The notes under the pieces were generated by a model, which was not told where the DNA came from, did no database searches, and was given only the letters and a program-made list of their open reading frames with translations. Positions 34,696 to 45,042 of a stretch of DNA of 64,000 nt are shown here, one piece after another; positions within the stretch are counted from its first letter, which is position 1, and the number at the start of each line of letters is the position of its first letter. Both the position numbers and the translations under genes were made by a program. This DNA comes from Lepeophtheirus salmonis (lineage: Eukaryota; Arthropoda; Copepoda; Siphonostomatoida; Caligidae), in the NCBI RefSeq assembly GCF_016086655.4, contig NC_052139.2, positions 25,300,002-25,364,001 of the forward strand. Direction: 5' to 3'.

Positions 34696-36333
34696 ATGGA
34701 TCTAGACTACATTAGTCCGGAAAAAAATCCCCTTTTGGATTCTCAACCTCCAACGCAGCCGCTCAGCAATGGGGACGCTGAGGATGATATGGAGGTCGAA
34801 GAGGATGTAATTGACACTGTGCATTGCAGGATCCTTCCTTCTTTAGTTAATTTCTTTACTCTTTGTCTTTGCAGAACTCTTGGGGTTACCTCTATCCAAA
34901 TAAGGACAACGTCAAGCGCCTGAGTTTGAAGAACCAGAGCATTTCCTTTGGGCGTAGCACTGCCAATGACGTCGTTTTCACGGAGCAAATGATGGGAAAG
35001 CGGCGTTACGTTTCATGCTCCAAAGTTCATTTTTGTCTACACCACTCACAGGATGAACTTGTATATTTAGAGGATAAAAGTTCCAATGGCACCTTTGTCG
35101 ACGGAAATCTCGTGGGAAAGGATAAAAGGCGCCCCCTTATGCACAATTCTTATATTTCGATTGCAGAGCGCAAATGGAAGCCCTTTGTCTTCATGCTTCG
35201 AAAGCCCCCTCTCTGTGAAGCATACCCTTCTGAACTCACTTGCAAATATGTCATGTCTGGAGAGTTGGGTAAGGGAGCATGTGGTACTGTAAGGCTTGCT
35301 TTTCGAATTTCGGATGATAAGCGCGTTGCAGTCAAAATTATCCATAAAAATCATGTTAATTTTCATAACAAAATGAATACAATTAACATCATGAATGAAG
35401 TTAAAATACTTCAGTCCATTAATCATCCTTGTGTCATTCGCCTTGAGGATGTAATTGATACAGATGAAGCACTATATATTATTTTAGAATTGGCTGATGG
35501 AGGTGAGCTCTTCGATAAAATCCTTGAAAAGAAAAAATTTTCAGAGAAGGATGCAAAATTTGTATTCCTTCAAATTGCCTCAGCCATCAAATATTTGCAT
35601 TCCAAGCAAATTGCTCATCGAGACCTTAAGGTTATTTTTCTTTTTTCTTTCATATTTTAATTTTTTCAACCCATACCTTAAACTTTTGTTATTATAGCCT
35701 GAAAATATTCTTTTGGACTCAAATGAATTGGATAGTGATCCATTGATTAAAATATCCGATATGGGTCTTTCTAAGTTGGTTGACTTGGAGTCTGTACTTA
35801 AAACCTTCGTTGGTACACCTCAATATTTGGCACCTGAAGTCTTAACATCTTGTGTTCGAGGAGATGGAACTTACAGTCATAAAGTTGATTGTTGGTCAAT
35901 GGGAGTCATTCTCTACGTGCTTCTCACTGGGTGTCCTCCATTCTCTCAAGATCGTAGAGATGGAAAAGAGCTTGTGCGTCAAATTGCGGAAGGGGATTAT
36001 TATTTTGATCAAAGAATGTGGGATTCTATATCTGATCAAGCTATCGACTTGGTGCGAAAGCTATTAACGGTTGATGTGTCTAAAAGACCTAGTGCTGCTC
36101 AAATTCTAAATCATCCATGGCTGAAAGATGATTCAGGGAATGCAATCCGAGTTCAAAAGGTCATGAAACCTCATGTTGATACATTTAAAAGTCCGGAAGC
36201 TCCTCATTCGTCAAAAAAGCGGGTGCATAGTGATGCCGATGAAATTGAACTAAAGAAGCAAAAAATTCTTTTTTGCTTTGGATCTGAAAATGTGGATAAT
36301 GAATGTGATTCCTCCACTGTTGAGGCACAGTGA
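34696..36333 (+). CDS. CHEK2: Checkpoint kinase 2 (FHA + Ser/Thr kinase)
   Basis: There are three exons: 34696-34806, 34875-35630 and 35698-36333, with introns of 68 and 67 bp, all phase 0, giving 500 residues (human 543). The N-terminus carries an SQ/TQ pair (LLDSQPPTQPL), the ATM/ATR target type. The FHA domain shows FGRS (62-65), CSKVHF and SSNGTFVDG. The kinase shows GELGKGACGTV (Gly loop), VAVK (Lys191), HRDLKPEN at the exon 2/3 junction, and GTPQYLAPEV. The DFG motif reads DMG (SDMGLSK). A basic C-terminal signal (SSKKRV ... ELKKQK) matches the CHK2 nuclear localisation signal. The kinase relays DNA double-strand-break signals from ATM to cell-cycle and apoptosis targets. The first splice donor (GTAATT) is the least certain point. 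Confidence 0.93.
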
Positions 36334-36616
36334 TTATCATCAAAGATATTCCCAGAAAGTATTATTAAATCCATCTACTATGTGATCATGAACTATTATG
36401 TTGTATTCACTTTTTAATTATTTTAGAATGTTCCTATAAAAAAAATTTAATGGGAAAGAAGAATACTAGAAAAGTGTGCTTTTTTTATCATAAATTTATT
36501 ATTTTTCTTAACCGTTACATTAATATTTATTTAAAAAACCTTACTATCATGACTTTTAAAAAGAAAAAAGTAAATGTCGAAGAAATATAATTATGTATAA
36601 TATCACAGATCTAATT

Positions 36617-37270
36617 TCATGTAAAATAGTAAATAACTAGGAAGACAATGACCGAAGTAACGAACATTCCACCAAAGAAAATGTATTTATCTGCTTCTGT
36701 TCTTCTCTCAATGAGTCTCATAACAGTATTGGACATACCTAATGTACTTGATATATCCAACAACTTTCGTTTAAATCCTTTTATCATATTTTTCTGATCT
36801 TTTAAATTTTCTAGCATGGCTTGTCCCTGTCCAAGCAAATCATCTAAACTTTTATTAGAGCGAATGAGACCGTCTTGTTGCTGTAGAGCACGATCGATGA
36901 GTATGGAGGTATCTGAACTACCTGCTGCGGCGGCATTTGTAGTAAATTTGGTCTGAAGGAGTCTTTCCCTATTTAAACTTTCCAATTCAAGACTCTGTCT
37001 TTTATTTTTGATACTCTGAGTGGAGGACTGGAGATGCCGAACGTCTGATTTAAGTTGGTCAACACGTATTTTGGCATTGTAACGACGATTGGTGGGTTCT
37101 TTATGAACAAGTACGTCAAGTCTCTCAATATTTTTGTGAATCACTTGAATTCCTTGGTGAATTCGACTCTCAAGAGGAGCTCCTTCATTCAGAGGAGTCT
37201 TTTCCAACCCCACAAGACATTCCTGAATGTCTTGAATAGAACGGTTCGTCTCATGGTAGAGATATTCCAT
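36617..37270 (-). CDS. GOSR2: Golgi Qb-SNARE membrin (GOSR2/Bos1)
   Basis: A single exon encodes 217 residues from ATG 37270 (MEYLYHETNRSIQDI), matching the family start and the human length of 212. The frame extends to another ATG at 37384 but those 38 residues have no family counterpart. Landmarks are KEPTNRRYNAKIRVDQL, a long coiled-coil SNARE region with LDISSTLGMSNTVMRLIERR, and a C-terminal membrane anchor of ~21 residues (FFGGMFVTSVIVFLVIYYF). Membrin forms the ER-Golgi SNARE complex with syntaxin-5, Sec22b and Bet1. It is convergent with CHK2 (283 bp between stops) and head-to-head with Beclin-1. Confidence 0.94.
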   Translation of the reverse strand: MEYLYHETNRSIQDIQECLVGLEKTPLNEGAPLESRIHQGIQVIHKNIERLDVLVHKEPTNRRYNAKIRVDQLKSDVRHLQSSTQSIKNKRQSLELESLNRERLLQTKFTTNAAAAGSSDTSILIDRALQQQDGLIRSNKSLDDLLGQGQAMLENLKDQKNMIKGFKRKLLDISSTLGMSNTVMRLIERRTEADKYIFFGGMFVTSVIVFLVIYYFT

Positions 37271-37542
37271 TCCGTAGGCCCTCACAGCAATCTCTGAGTC
37301 CCAAGTCCGTGCTTGAATGGGCAGTACCTTTTTATGATGACGTTTCAATTCATGACGAAGGATGACGTCATTAGAGGTCAGCATGCCAGTTTGACGTCAC
37401 GTGAAGAACAAAGTATCATAATAATTACTATTTACTTATCGTCTCCAGTAGGTTCCTCCTCGCCCCTCATTCACTGGATTTGGCATATTTTCCTTTTCTC
37501 GTATCTCATTTATTCATTATATAGGATCAATTGTGTAACTTA
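37271..37542. promoter_or_regulatory. Bidirectional membrin/Beclin-1 upstream region with CRE and CLEAR-like sites
   Basis: Only 272 bp separate the two start codons. TGACGTCA, the full CRE/ATF palindrome, occurs at 37363-37370 and 37392-37399. The second overlaps GTCACGTGAA (37396-37405), which matches the CLEAR consensus GTCACGTGAC at nine of ten bases and contains the CACGTG E-box bound by MiT/TFE factors. Sites are read directly; their use is inferred from known regulation of autophagy genes. Confidence 0.6.
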
Positions 37543-38887
37543 ATGGAGTCAAACTCCAGCTTCCTCTGTCAGCGATGTTTGACGCCTCTCCAGATCGATC
37601 CTTCGTTAACAAAAGGACAGATCAATGAGCATACAAAGGCCGAACTTGCTCTTCCGGATCTAATACCAAGTTCCTACTCCACTGACTCCAAAAAGAAGGG
37701 GTCTCATGAGAAGAAGCTAGTTGTGTTAGCAAATGAAATTCATTTTCGCGATGAATCTGGAAAGCCTGCAGAATTGAGTCATGGATTGCGAATGGCCAAA
37801 GTGTTGTTTGATCTTGTCTCAGACGTTTCCTCAAGGGATCATCCTCTCTGTGAAGAATGTGCGGACTCTCTTCTAGAGGTACGTTACTACTTACTCATCA
37901 TTTATTTAGCTATTTTTTAACCTTGCACTATTCATTGTCTAGGCAATGGACTCAAGATTAAAATCTGCGGAAGAAGAGGCCCAGGAATACCAGGCCTATC
38001 TCAAAAAGTTGGAAAATGAAGACAAGGATTCAGGGAAGGCCATCAAGGAGCTGGGGGAGGAGTATCAAATTCTGTTAGAGGAAGAGGAGACGCTTAAAAA
38101 GGAGTTGGAAGTCCTGAAAGAAGAAGAGGTTCAGGGTGAGGATAGACTCAAGTCTCTCATTCAAGAAAGACAGAACTATGAAAAAGAAGAAAATCGCTAT
38201 TGGAGAGAATACTATGGCTATACTCGTAAGTTACTCAATGCAGAGGACGACTATAGATCTCTAGACTGCCAATTCAAATACGCTCAGAAACAATTGGATA
38301 CACTTAAAAAAACAAATGTTTATAATGCTACCTTTCATATTTGGCATACGGGGCATTTTGCAACCATTAATGGTTTTCGTTTGGGCCGTTTGCCATCTGT
38401 ACCTGTAGAATGGCCCGAAATCAATGCAGCCTGGGGTCAAACAGCCTTACTTCTCTCTTGCCTCAGTAAAAAAATTGGAATGACCGCCTTCCATAAATAT
38501 CAAATCGTTCCTTATGGCAGTTTTTCTTATATTAAAGTTTTGGCAGATGAGAAAGAGCTTCCTTTATATGGCGCAGGAGGTTTTCGAATGATTTGGGACA
38601 CTAAATTTGATTCAGGCATGGCTGCCTTTCTGGATTGTCTAAGTCAGTTCATTAAAGAGATTGAAAAGTTGGGATTTGGATTTAATTTTCCTTATGAGGT
38701 AGATAAAGAAAAGGCCAAAATCCGAGATAAAAGTTCTGAACAATTCTTTTCCATTAAATTGCAATTCAATTCCGAGGACTCTTGGACAAAGGCTCTCAGA
38801 TATATGCTTACTAGTTTGAAGTGGGCCTTAGCTTTTGTAAGTACAAAGTATATGAGACCAGAAATTGATTCCTCATCTCATTCATAG
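37543..38887 (+). CDS. BECN1: Beclin-1 (Atg6/Vps30)
   Basis: There are two exons (37543-37878 and 37943-38887; intron 64 bp, GTACGT..AG, phase 0) and 426 residues (human 450). The N-terminus has the CQRC motif (C9, C12). The BH3-like segment is LRMAKVLFDLVSD, followed by DHPLCEECADSLLE. A Glu/Lys-rich coiled coil spans about 115-210. The BARA domain starts VYNATFHIWHTGHFATINGF and includes PVEWPEINAAWGQ, PLYGAGGFRMIWDTKFD and a conserved end SLKWALAFVSTKY. Beclin-1 scaffolds the class III PI3-kinase complex (Vps34, Vps15) that starts autophagy and works in endosomal traffic. The start ATG is the first in frame; a TTG lies 12 bases upstream. Confidence 0.96.
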
Positions 38888-39436
38888 AAGTTTTTACACT
38901 TATATGAATCCATCTCTTCTTTTTTAACGCATTTTCCTAGTAATACATAAAAACATAATTAGTAATTATGTTTTCTCCTCTTAAGCGTAAATTAACATAC
39001 ATACATTTTCACTGATTGATAAGCAATATCAGAATATATATTTCAGTTTTTATATTTTTGAATAGTTTTTCTTTTTTAAATATTGTTATAAATTAATATC
39101 ATTATTATTCACACACATGTGAAATCTTGATTTTCTGTATTAAATTGTCTTCACATAATATCTTTATTTGTTATAAATACATTATTGGTATAAATTAGAC
39201 CAACAAACTTGTTTTAAGTATTGTTATTAGAATTAATAAATCCCATGGTTCATGAATAAATAAATATCTATCACATTTAGATGATTCATTCAAATTTTAA
39301 TGCCCCTAGAAGTCTTTTCTTTCAATATCTGGGATTCTGTCTTATCCTTTTCATGGTTACAACGTATTAACTTAAGTTGCTGGTTAGAGAGCATGCAATT
39401 TTTAATTATTGTGTATATTTGTTAGTCGACGACCAA
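38888..39436. other. Intergenic region between convergent Beclin-1 and the two-helix protein
   Basis: Contains 3' UTR sequence of both genes, with several AATAAA/TTTATT hexamers (for example AATAAA around 39235 and 39255). No repeats of note. Confidence 0.4.
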
Positions 39437-39997
39437 TTAACGGTATTGTTTCTGTAGTTTCCCGTAGTCTGACTCTAAATAAACAGATGGATAGTCTCTG
39501 GATGAGGCCACACTTGCTCCATCATTATAGTATCCTCCACTAAGATTACTACTACTTTGATTTGGATGATCGTTTTTCCAACTTTTTGTTTTGACTTCAG
39601 GCATGGAAATATTCTTTTGCCAATGATGCGTCCAGTAAAGGTCCCCGTCTCTACCATATTCGTTAACCCTATTAGCTCCCTCTTGACAAATATACACGCA
39701 GTATACAAGGGAAGCAAAGAATGTGAGGAATCCAAAAATAAGGATTATAATCCCAATGTTCCTACATGGATTTAAATTAAATGAGTTTTTTTGTATATAT
39801 AATAATGACTCTCACCAAACAATATCAGGCTTTGTTAATTGCAAAACAATAATGAAACCAATTGCAACTAGAATGATCCCTAAATTGACTAAGAGCATAA
39901 GACAGCAGACTCCTTTAGTATTGGGACAAAAGGGATTAGGTGCAGACATCGTTTCTACGATTACACCAGCCTTTGTTCGACTATCCCCTGATCCCAT
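39437..39997 (-). CDS. Small protein with two transmembrane helices, function unknown
   Basis: There are two exons (39997-39816 and 39761-39437; intron 54 bp, GTGAGA..AG), giving 168 residues. The start MGSGDSRTKAG is the first ATG; the open frame continues upstream only to a TTG. Two hydrophobic segments follow: CCLMLLVNLGIILVAIGFII (about 31-50) and NIGIIILIFGFLTFFASLVY (about 62-81), joined by a short QLTKPD loop. The remaining ~80 residues are polar and Ser/Asn/Tyr-rich (DLYWTHHW, SGGYYNDG, ending KLQKQYR). The layout suggests both ends on the same, probably cytoplasmic, side with possible Tyr phosphorylation or sorting motifs. I do not recognise the family. Confidence 0.75.
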
Positions 39998-41009
39998 GAT
40001 GTTAGTCAATCTCTAAAGAAAGATACAATTATGTTAATGCATATTACAAATTATCGTTAAAGGTTACAATGACTATACCTTCAGTAGAATATGATTTATT
40101 TAAGTAAAGTTGGAACCCTGGAAATCCCAGATGTTTTTGTCTATTGTTTTTCTTACATGTATAATTGTCAAATCCTTGGTTCTTTGCCCTCAGTTTTTTT
40201 ATGGGGGCATTGAGATGGATATTAATACAAATGCCTATACAGCCACCTTTGTATAAAATCCAGGCAATGATACCTGTGTTTTAAATACATACCTAGGTGC
40301 CTCTTTATTTAAGAAAATAATAAGTCATTTGTAAGAAATATTATACTTATGTGAATTGCAACATTAATTAAATTCACAGTTAGTAGGTTATATTATACTT
40401 GATAAATATATAAATTTTATAATTAATTTTGATTATAATAGCAGTGTGAATAAAATATATGATCCAAACGGAGTTAAACGCACACTTTGACGCATTGTAG
40501 GTGTGAGATTTTAATAGGGTCATTCTTTTACCTGCTTTGATTTCTTCAGTTCATTAATTCGTAAAAATGTTTGGCAAATAAATTTGAAAACACATGTCTC
40601 CAACATTTTATAGAATATAAACATATGTCGTGATTGTTATAATAGAAATATACAACCCCGAGATAGGTTGACCTTGAATAACGGTACACATATTAATCCA
40701 TTTGTTAATGCTCTCGGAGCAAATTAATCAATTATAATAGGTTGTTATTAGACGTGCTCTGATATATCGGGCAAAATGTTCAGTATATTTATCGTATCGG
40801 AATTTTTTAACAAATTTTGATATTTTATAAGATGCAATCAGTAAAAATCTAAGAAAACATTTATGAATTATTCCTTTCCAGTGTCGTGCTAAGTTTTTCT
40901 GCTATTTACTAAATATTGTGCCTATGTATCTTAGTTAATTTCGAATCTCAAATGATACTAGAGTGACTACTTGGTAGAGAGCAAAATCTCCACATAAAAT
41001 CAAATTGAA
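39998..41009. other. Gene-free stretch
   Basis: It begins with the 5' flank of the preceding gene, including an A/T-rich run. No coding exon or transposon was recognised. Confidence 0.35.
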
Positions 41010-41430
41010 TGATGTATCTCATCTCAATTTATTCCAAAGTTATGGTGCATTATGTACTTTTACCTCAGGCAACGAAGTTGAGCAGAGGTTATATTTGGTA
41101 ACTTGGTATGAAGATTATATATGATCACAGTAAGAAGTCTTTAAATTTTGAGATGTAAAAAAATGCATACTCGCGCATAACTTTGGTAAAAAATGAGTTG
41201 AATAATTCAATTTGATTTAAGGAAGATGTATTGCACTCTACAGATTGCCCCTTCTTATTTACGTTTTGTGTTACCTTGACCTCTCAAAATTTAATGGCCT
41301 CTTACTGTGACCATAGTTAACCCCTCGTATCAAGTTTAATGAAAATCGATCAGCAACTTTTAGCGTAATCTTGGAGAATAACAAACAAACAAATGAAAAA
41401 CATAACCTCCATTCAATTTCGAGTCAAAAA
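41010..41430. repeat. Dispersed SINE/RTE-like repeat, copy 2
   Basis: Same ordered blocks as 24030-24370, here ending with CAAACAAACAAATGAAAAAC and ACATAACCTCC. A short inverted repeat around 41440-41475 (AACAGCAAAATA ... TATTTTGCTGTT) follows directly. Confidence 0.5.
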
Positions 41431-41985
41431 TACGAAGGTTAACAGCAAAATACGCTCTATTTTGCTGTTAACTGTCGATTTTTCTGCTTTTCCCTCAACA
41501 TCAGTATTTATAACGTGGATTCGACAAAAAGAAGGAGTTCTTGTTATGCTGTGAACAGTTCTCATGAACTAGATTCTTAATAATAGTTCCATGGTTAAGA
41601 AGAATTGGCTTACTACCAACTGATTTTGGGCCTTTTTTCCATTGGTTTTTTTTTTTTTTTTTTTTTTTCAAGAAAGGTTACGTGATACTAAAGAGTTAAC
41701 GACATGGGAGGCGTCAAATTGAATCGTAAGTTTCACATTTTAGTATTAAGTATTTTATAGAGTTCTATATTCATGGTTTTTCCACCATGACCAGTTTTTC
41801 TTTTCTTCGTCGTTTATTACATAGATATAAATAAAGTATATTCTTGGCTTTTTGAAGAATATTTACAAATAATTAGTTATTTGTTATTATTATTATTATT
41901 TTACAAACTAATGAGTAATGGTCATTGAGTAGATATATATAAAATATTTATAGAACTCATTGTAATAACGACGCACATTTTTTCA
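41431..41985. other. Gene-free stretch with a dispersed 3' motif and poly-T
   Basis: The motif ACTACCAACTGATTTTGG (41613 onwards) recurs near 57770 and 63868 with the same upstream AGTTCxxx context, so it belongs to a dispersed repeat. It is followed by a pure T-run of about 22 bases near 41648-41669. Confidence 0.4.
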
Positions 41986-42201
41986 TAGTGTTGTGTCGGT
42001 CCATATTTAGGACTGAAGACTGCAGGGAGTGCTAGTCTAGTTGTTTAGTCGATTCTGCATATCAGCCCTATAAATTATAAAATTTGACCCTTGATGACGT
42101 CATTTATTTTTTTGTTTGGTTGAAATCAGTTTTAGTACCAGTCCGAGGGACCTTTCCCAAGGGCTCATAGGACTGAATTAATAAGGACTGACACAACACT
42201 A
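41986..42201. mobile_element. TA-flanked MITE, copy 2
   Basis: TA + GTGTTGTGTCGGTCC (41986-42002) and GGACTGACACAACAC + TA (42185-42201) are inverted repeats with one mismatch over 15 bases and a TA target duplication. The 216-bp element has no coding capacity. Its ends and inner GGACTGA motifs relate it to 16386-16764 and 51212-51851. Confidence 0.8.
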
Positions 42202-42429
42202 TTTTTTTATTTATAATTTCCCCTATCAATTTATTTAATACTATCATATTTATATCTAGATTTGAACATCCATCATAAAAATGTGTAATAATCGATCAAA
42301 AATGGAATTCATGCAAGTGTCTGGCAATGTCGTTTTTAGAAGGAGTACTTGGGCCCGTTCTTTAATTAAGAAAAATAGAGGCCCTACGCATTGTACATAT
42401 GTGGTGTGTTAATCAAAAAATAATCTTAA

Positions 42430-43030
42430 ACAAAATTTTCTTCCAATATGATTTTATTCATACAATATTATATTTCATAGACATATTTGAGTCAATTATT
42501 ATATATTCAAAATAATGGAATACTTTAAAATACCCTTAGCTATTTGGAACTCAGATACAACTGTATCCCCCTAGCGACGTAAAAAAATAATTGTAAAACG
42601 CTGGAATTGCATTAAAAAAAAACTCAGAAAATTGACATTGATTAAAGCACTTTTTTTTTTTTTAAATATACATTGTATTTTCTTTATAGGAACAAAATCC
42701 CAAGAACCGAGACGGATAAGCAATATATTACGGTCTTGATTGGACTTTATCGGTTCCGATTCTAGCGGTTCAGGAACCAGAACCGCTAGATCAATAAGAC
42801 ACAACCTTGTTATTTAATTTAAAAATCATATATTGCTCCCAATATGGGCCCTTTCTACAAAAGAATTTTCTCAATATTTAATTTGAATATGCATTTTGAA
42901 TGCTTAAAATTAAATTTGCGACGCATTTGTTGGTAGAAATTGACGATAATTATTCATCTAAGAATACACTTGTAATCCATGTTGAAAAAATAATTGTAGC
43001 TTTCTTTTGGTTTGAGGGCCCATATATTTT
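42430..43030. repeat. Mosaic of dispersed repeats
   Basis: 42470-42500 (TTTCATAGACATATTTGAGT) and 42935-43015 (ATTGACGATAATTATTCATC ... CTTTCTTTTGG) match parts of the 50160-51220 family. Between them, 42660-42810 is the inverted copy of the repeat at 4215-4345. Confidence 0.5.
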
Positions 43031-43443
43031 GTGTGAATAAATATGGCCCCGTTTTTTTTTGTATCTGGTTCACTCACGACAGTAAAACCAGTTCTGTGTA
43101 TGACACTAATAATAAAGGAATGACCAACGTCAAACATGGAAACCTTTGTTTATAGAAATAATAGATATTTATTGATGTATGAAAAAAGGAAGTCAATATT
43201 ATTTTGAACAAAGTTAGTTTGTTAGTTCAAAGTAAAGTAACCATTATCATGGGTAATCTATGTGTACAGCCTGGTTACTTACACACACACAATATGTATT
43301 AATAATCATGATATTGAATCTTATGTGATTATCAATGAAAAATATAAGTATTATTGCATTGCATAAAAAAAATTCCCCATAACAATCACCTGTATAGACT
43401 ATAAAATTAATTCTACATCTACTCTTTGGTAAATGGTAAGCTT

Positions 43444-43449
43444 TATAAA
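43444..43449 (+). promoter_or_regulatory. Candidate TATA box of the CLIP protease
   Basis: TATAAA lies 50-55 bp upstream of the ATG at 43499, a reasonable distance for a short 5' UTR. No other promoter element is convincing. Confidence 0.35.
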
Positions 43450-43498
43450 TGTACGTATATAGGTTGAAGGAGTGAAATGATAATGCTCAGTTCGCAAA

Positions 43499-44722
43499 AT
43501 GATTAGGAGGAGGAACGTAGCCTTGTTTTTTTGTTTGTCTATATTTATTCTCGATTCGAGAGGGAATGCCCAAATCTCTTTTGGGGATCAAGCTACGAAC
43601 TCAAATCAAAACCTTTTTAATATTCTAAATAAAAGTAGTGTTTCAATTTCTACTCGAAATTCTTTAAATAGTCCAAGTACACGGAATTCAGGAAGTCGTT
43701 GTATAACTCCGAGAGGAGAGCCTGGAGTTTGTAGCTTTATCTCGGATTTCCGATGTGGAGAAGTTCTTAGTGCAATTCAACGAGTTGGAATCACTCAACA
43801 AGTCATCAATTACCTTCGACGGGCCATACAGCCCCCTTGTGGATTTGATCGTACTGATTACACTCTTTGCTGTAAAGATTCAAGTGTACTACCTCCTCCA
43901 GGGCCTACACCCACAAGTCCAACGACAACCACAACGACAACAACCACAACGACGGAAACTCAACAGCCCTCTTCAAATATTTGTGGAATCACTGGGTTCA
44001 ACACTCGAGTAACCGGGGGTAAAGTATCTTTACCAGGAGTTTGGCCATGGGCAGTCATTTTGGGACAAATAAGTAATGGAAATATTGAAGTGATTTGTGG
44101 TGGAACTCTCATCTCTGATCGGCATGTACTAACAGCGGCTCATTGTTTTAGGGGTCAAAGAGCCATTACTATTGCTCGATTAGGGGAACATGACATTACT
44201 TCAGATTCTGATGGAGCAACGCCTCAGGATATTGGAGTGGCTCAAGTAAGTGCCCATGAGGGTTATAACGGCGTTGACCTCAAAAATGATATAGCAATAG
44301 TCACACTCTCTCAAAGTGCAGTGTTTACACAAAGAGTACGCCCTGCTTGTCTTCCAATGCCAAATGATATCCTTCCAACAAATGAAGCTGTTATTGTGGG
44401 ATGGGGAGCAACAAGTACTGGAGGACCTACTGTGGACAAATTAAGAGAGGCAACAGTTCCTCTTATATCTGCTAGTGAGTGTGATCAATTTTATAGTGGA
44501 ATAGAACGGATCACTATTGATGGAAGACAAATATGCGGAAGACCGGGGCCAAGAGATTCCTGTTCTGGTGATTCTGGAGGACCAATGTTGAGTGATAAAA
44601 TTTCAAGTAGATGGACAGTTATAGGAGTCACCTCCTTTGGTGTTGAATGCGCAAGAAATGATTTCCCTGGTGTCTATACGAGCGTTCAATCTTATCTACC
44701 ATGGATTAATCAAAGAATTTGA
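43499..44722 (+). CDS. CLIP-domain trypsin-like serine protease (secreted zymogen)
   Basis: A single exon encodes 407 residues. It has a signal peptide (RRRNVALFFCLSIFILDSRG), then a CLIP domain with six Cys (C68, C78, C86, C114, C124, C125), a Pro/Thr linker with eleven consecutive Thr, and a trypsin domain after the cleavage site NTR/VTGG (Arg170). The catalytic triad is present: His215 (LTAAHC), Asp264 (KNDIAIV), Ser359 (GDSGGP). Asp353 in RDSC predicts cleavage after Arg/Lys. In arthropods such enzymes act in haemolymph cascades (clotting, melanisation, Toll activation); which one applies cannot be told from sequence. The VTGG new N-terminus in place of IVGG is slightly unusual. The absence of introns contrasts with neighbouring genes. 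Confidence 0.93.
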   Translation: MIRRRNVALFFCLSIFILDSRGNAQISFGDQATNSNQNLFNILNKSSVSISTRNSLNSPSTRNSGSRCITPRGEPGVCSFISDFRCGEVLSAIQRVGITQQVINYLRRAIQPPCGFDRTDYTLCCKDSSVLPPPGPTPTSPTTTTTTTTTTTETQQPSSNICGITGFNTRVTGGKVSLPGVWPWAVILGQISNGNIEVICGGTLISDRHVLTAAHCFRGQRAITIARLGEHDITSDSDGATPQDIGVAQVSAHEGYNGVDLKNDIAIVTLSQSAVFTQRVRPACLPMPNDILPTNEAVIVGWGATSTGGPTVDKLREATVPLISASECDQFYSGIERITIDGRQICGRPGPRDSCSGDSGGPMLSDKISSRWTVIGVTSFGVECARNDFPGVYTSVQSYLPWINQRI

Positions 44723-44799
44723 GAGTTCCATAGAATTTGATTATTTCATCAATGATGACAAGTCGATAATCGGATAATTTTTATACATTTGATAACACA

Positions 44800-44805
44800 A
44801 ATAAA
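44800..44805 (+). terminator. Polyadenylation signal of the CLIP protease
   Basis: AATAAA 78 bp after the stop codon, followed by A/T-rich sequence. Confidence 0.6.
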
Positions 44806-45042
44806 GTATTAAGATTTTTACATTCTTTAAGCGATGATCAAATTAAGAGGTTTTGTGAGTTGTCTATAAGAAAGTTTCGAAGCATGCATTGTCTGCTAAC
44901 AGATTGAAACATATTTTTACATTTATTTGATCTTAAATTTATAATTATATCTAGGTATTGTAACTAATATGTAAAATAAAATTTAATTAAAGTTAACCGT
45001 GTTAATTATTTTCTTGTTTGTACATTGAACATCCATCCATAG

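Noticed and set aside
37271..37384. N-terminal extension of membrin from the upstream ATG at 37384
   Set aside because: The 38 extra residues have no counterpart in GOSR2, and the internal ATG matches the family start; the upstream region also holds the shared promoter elements.
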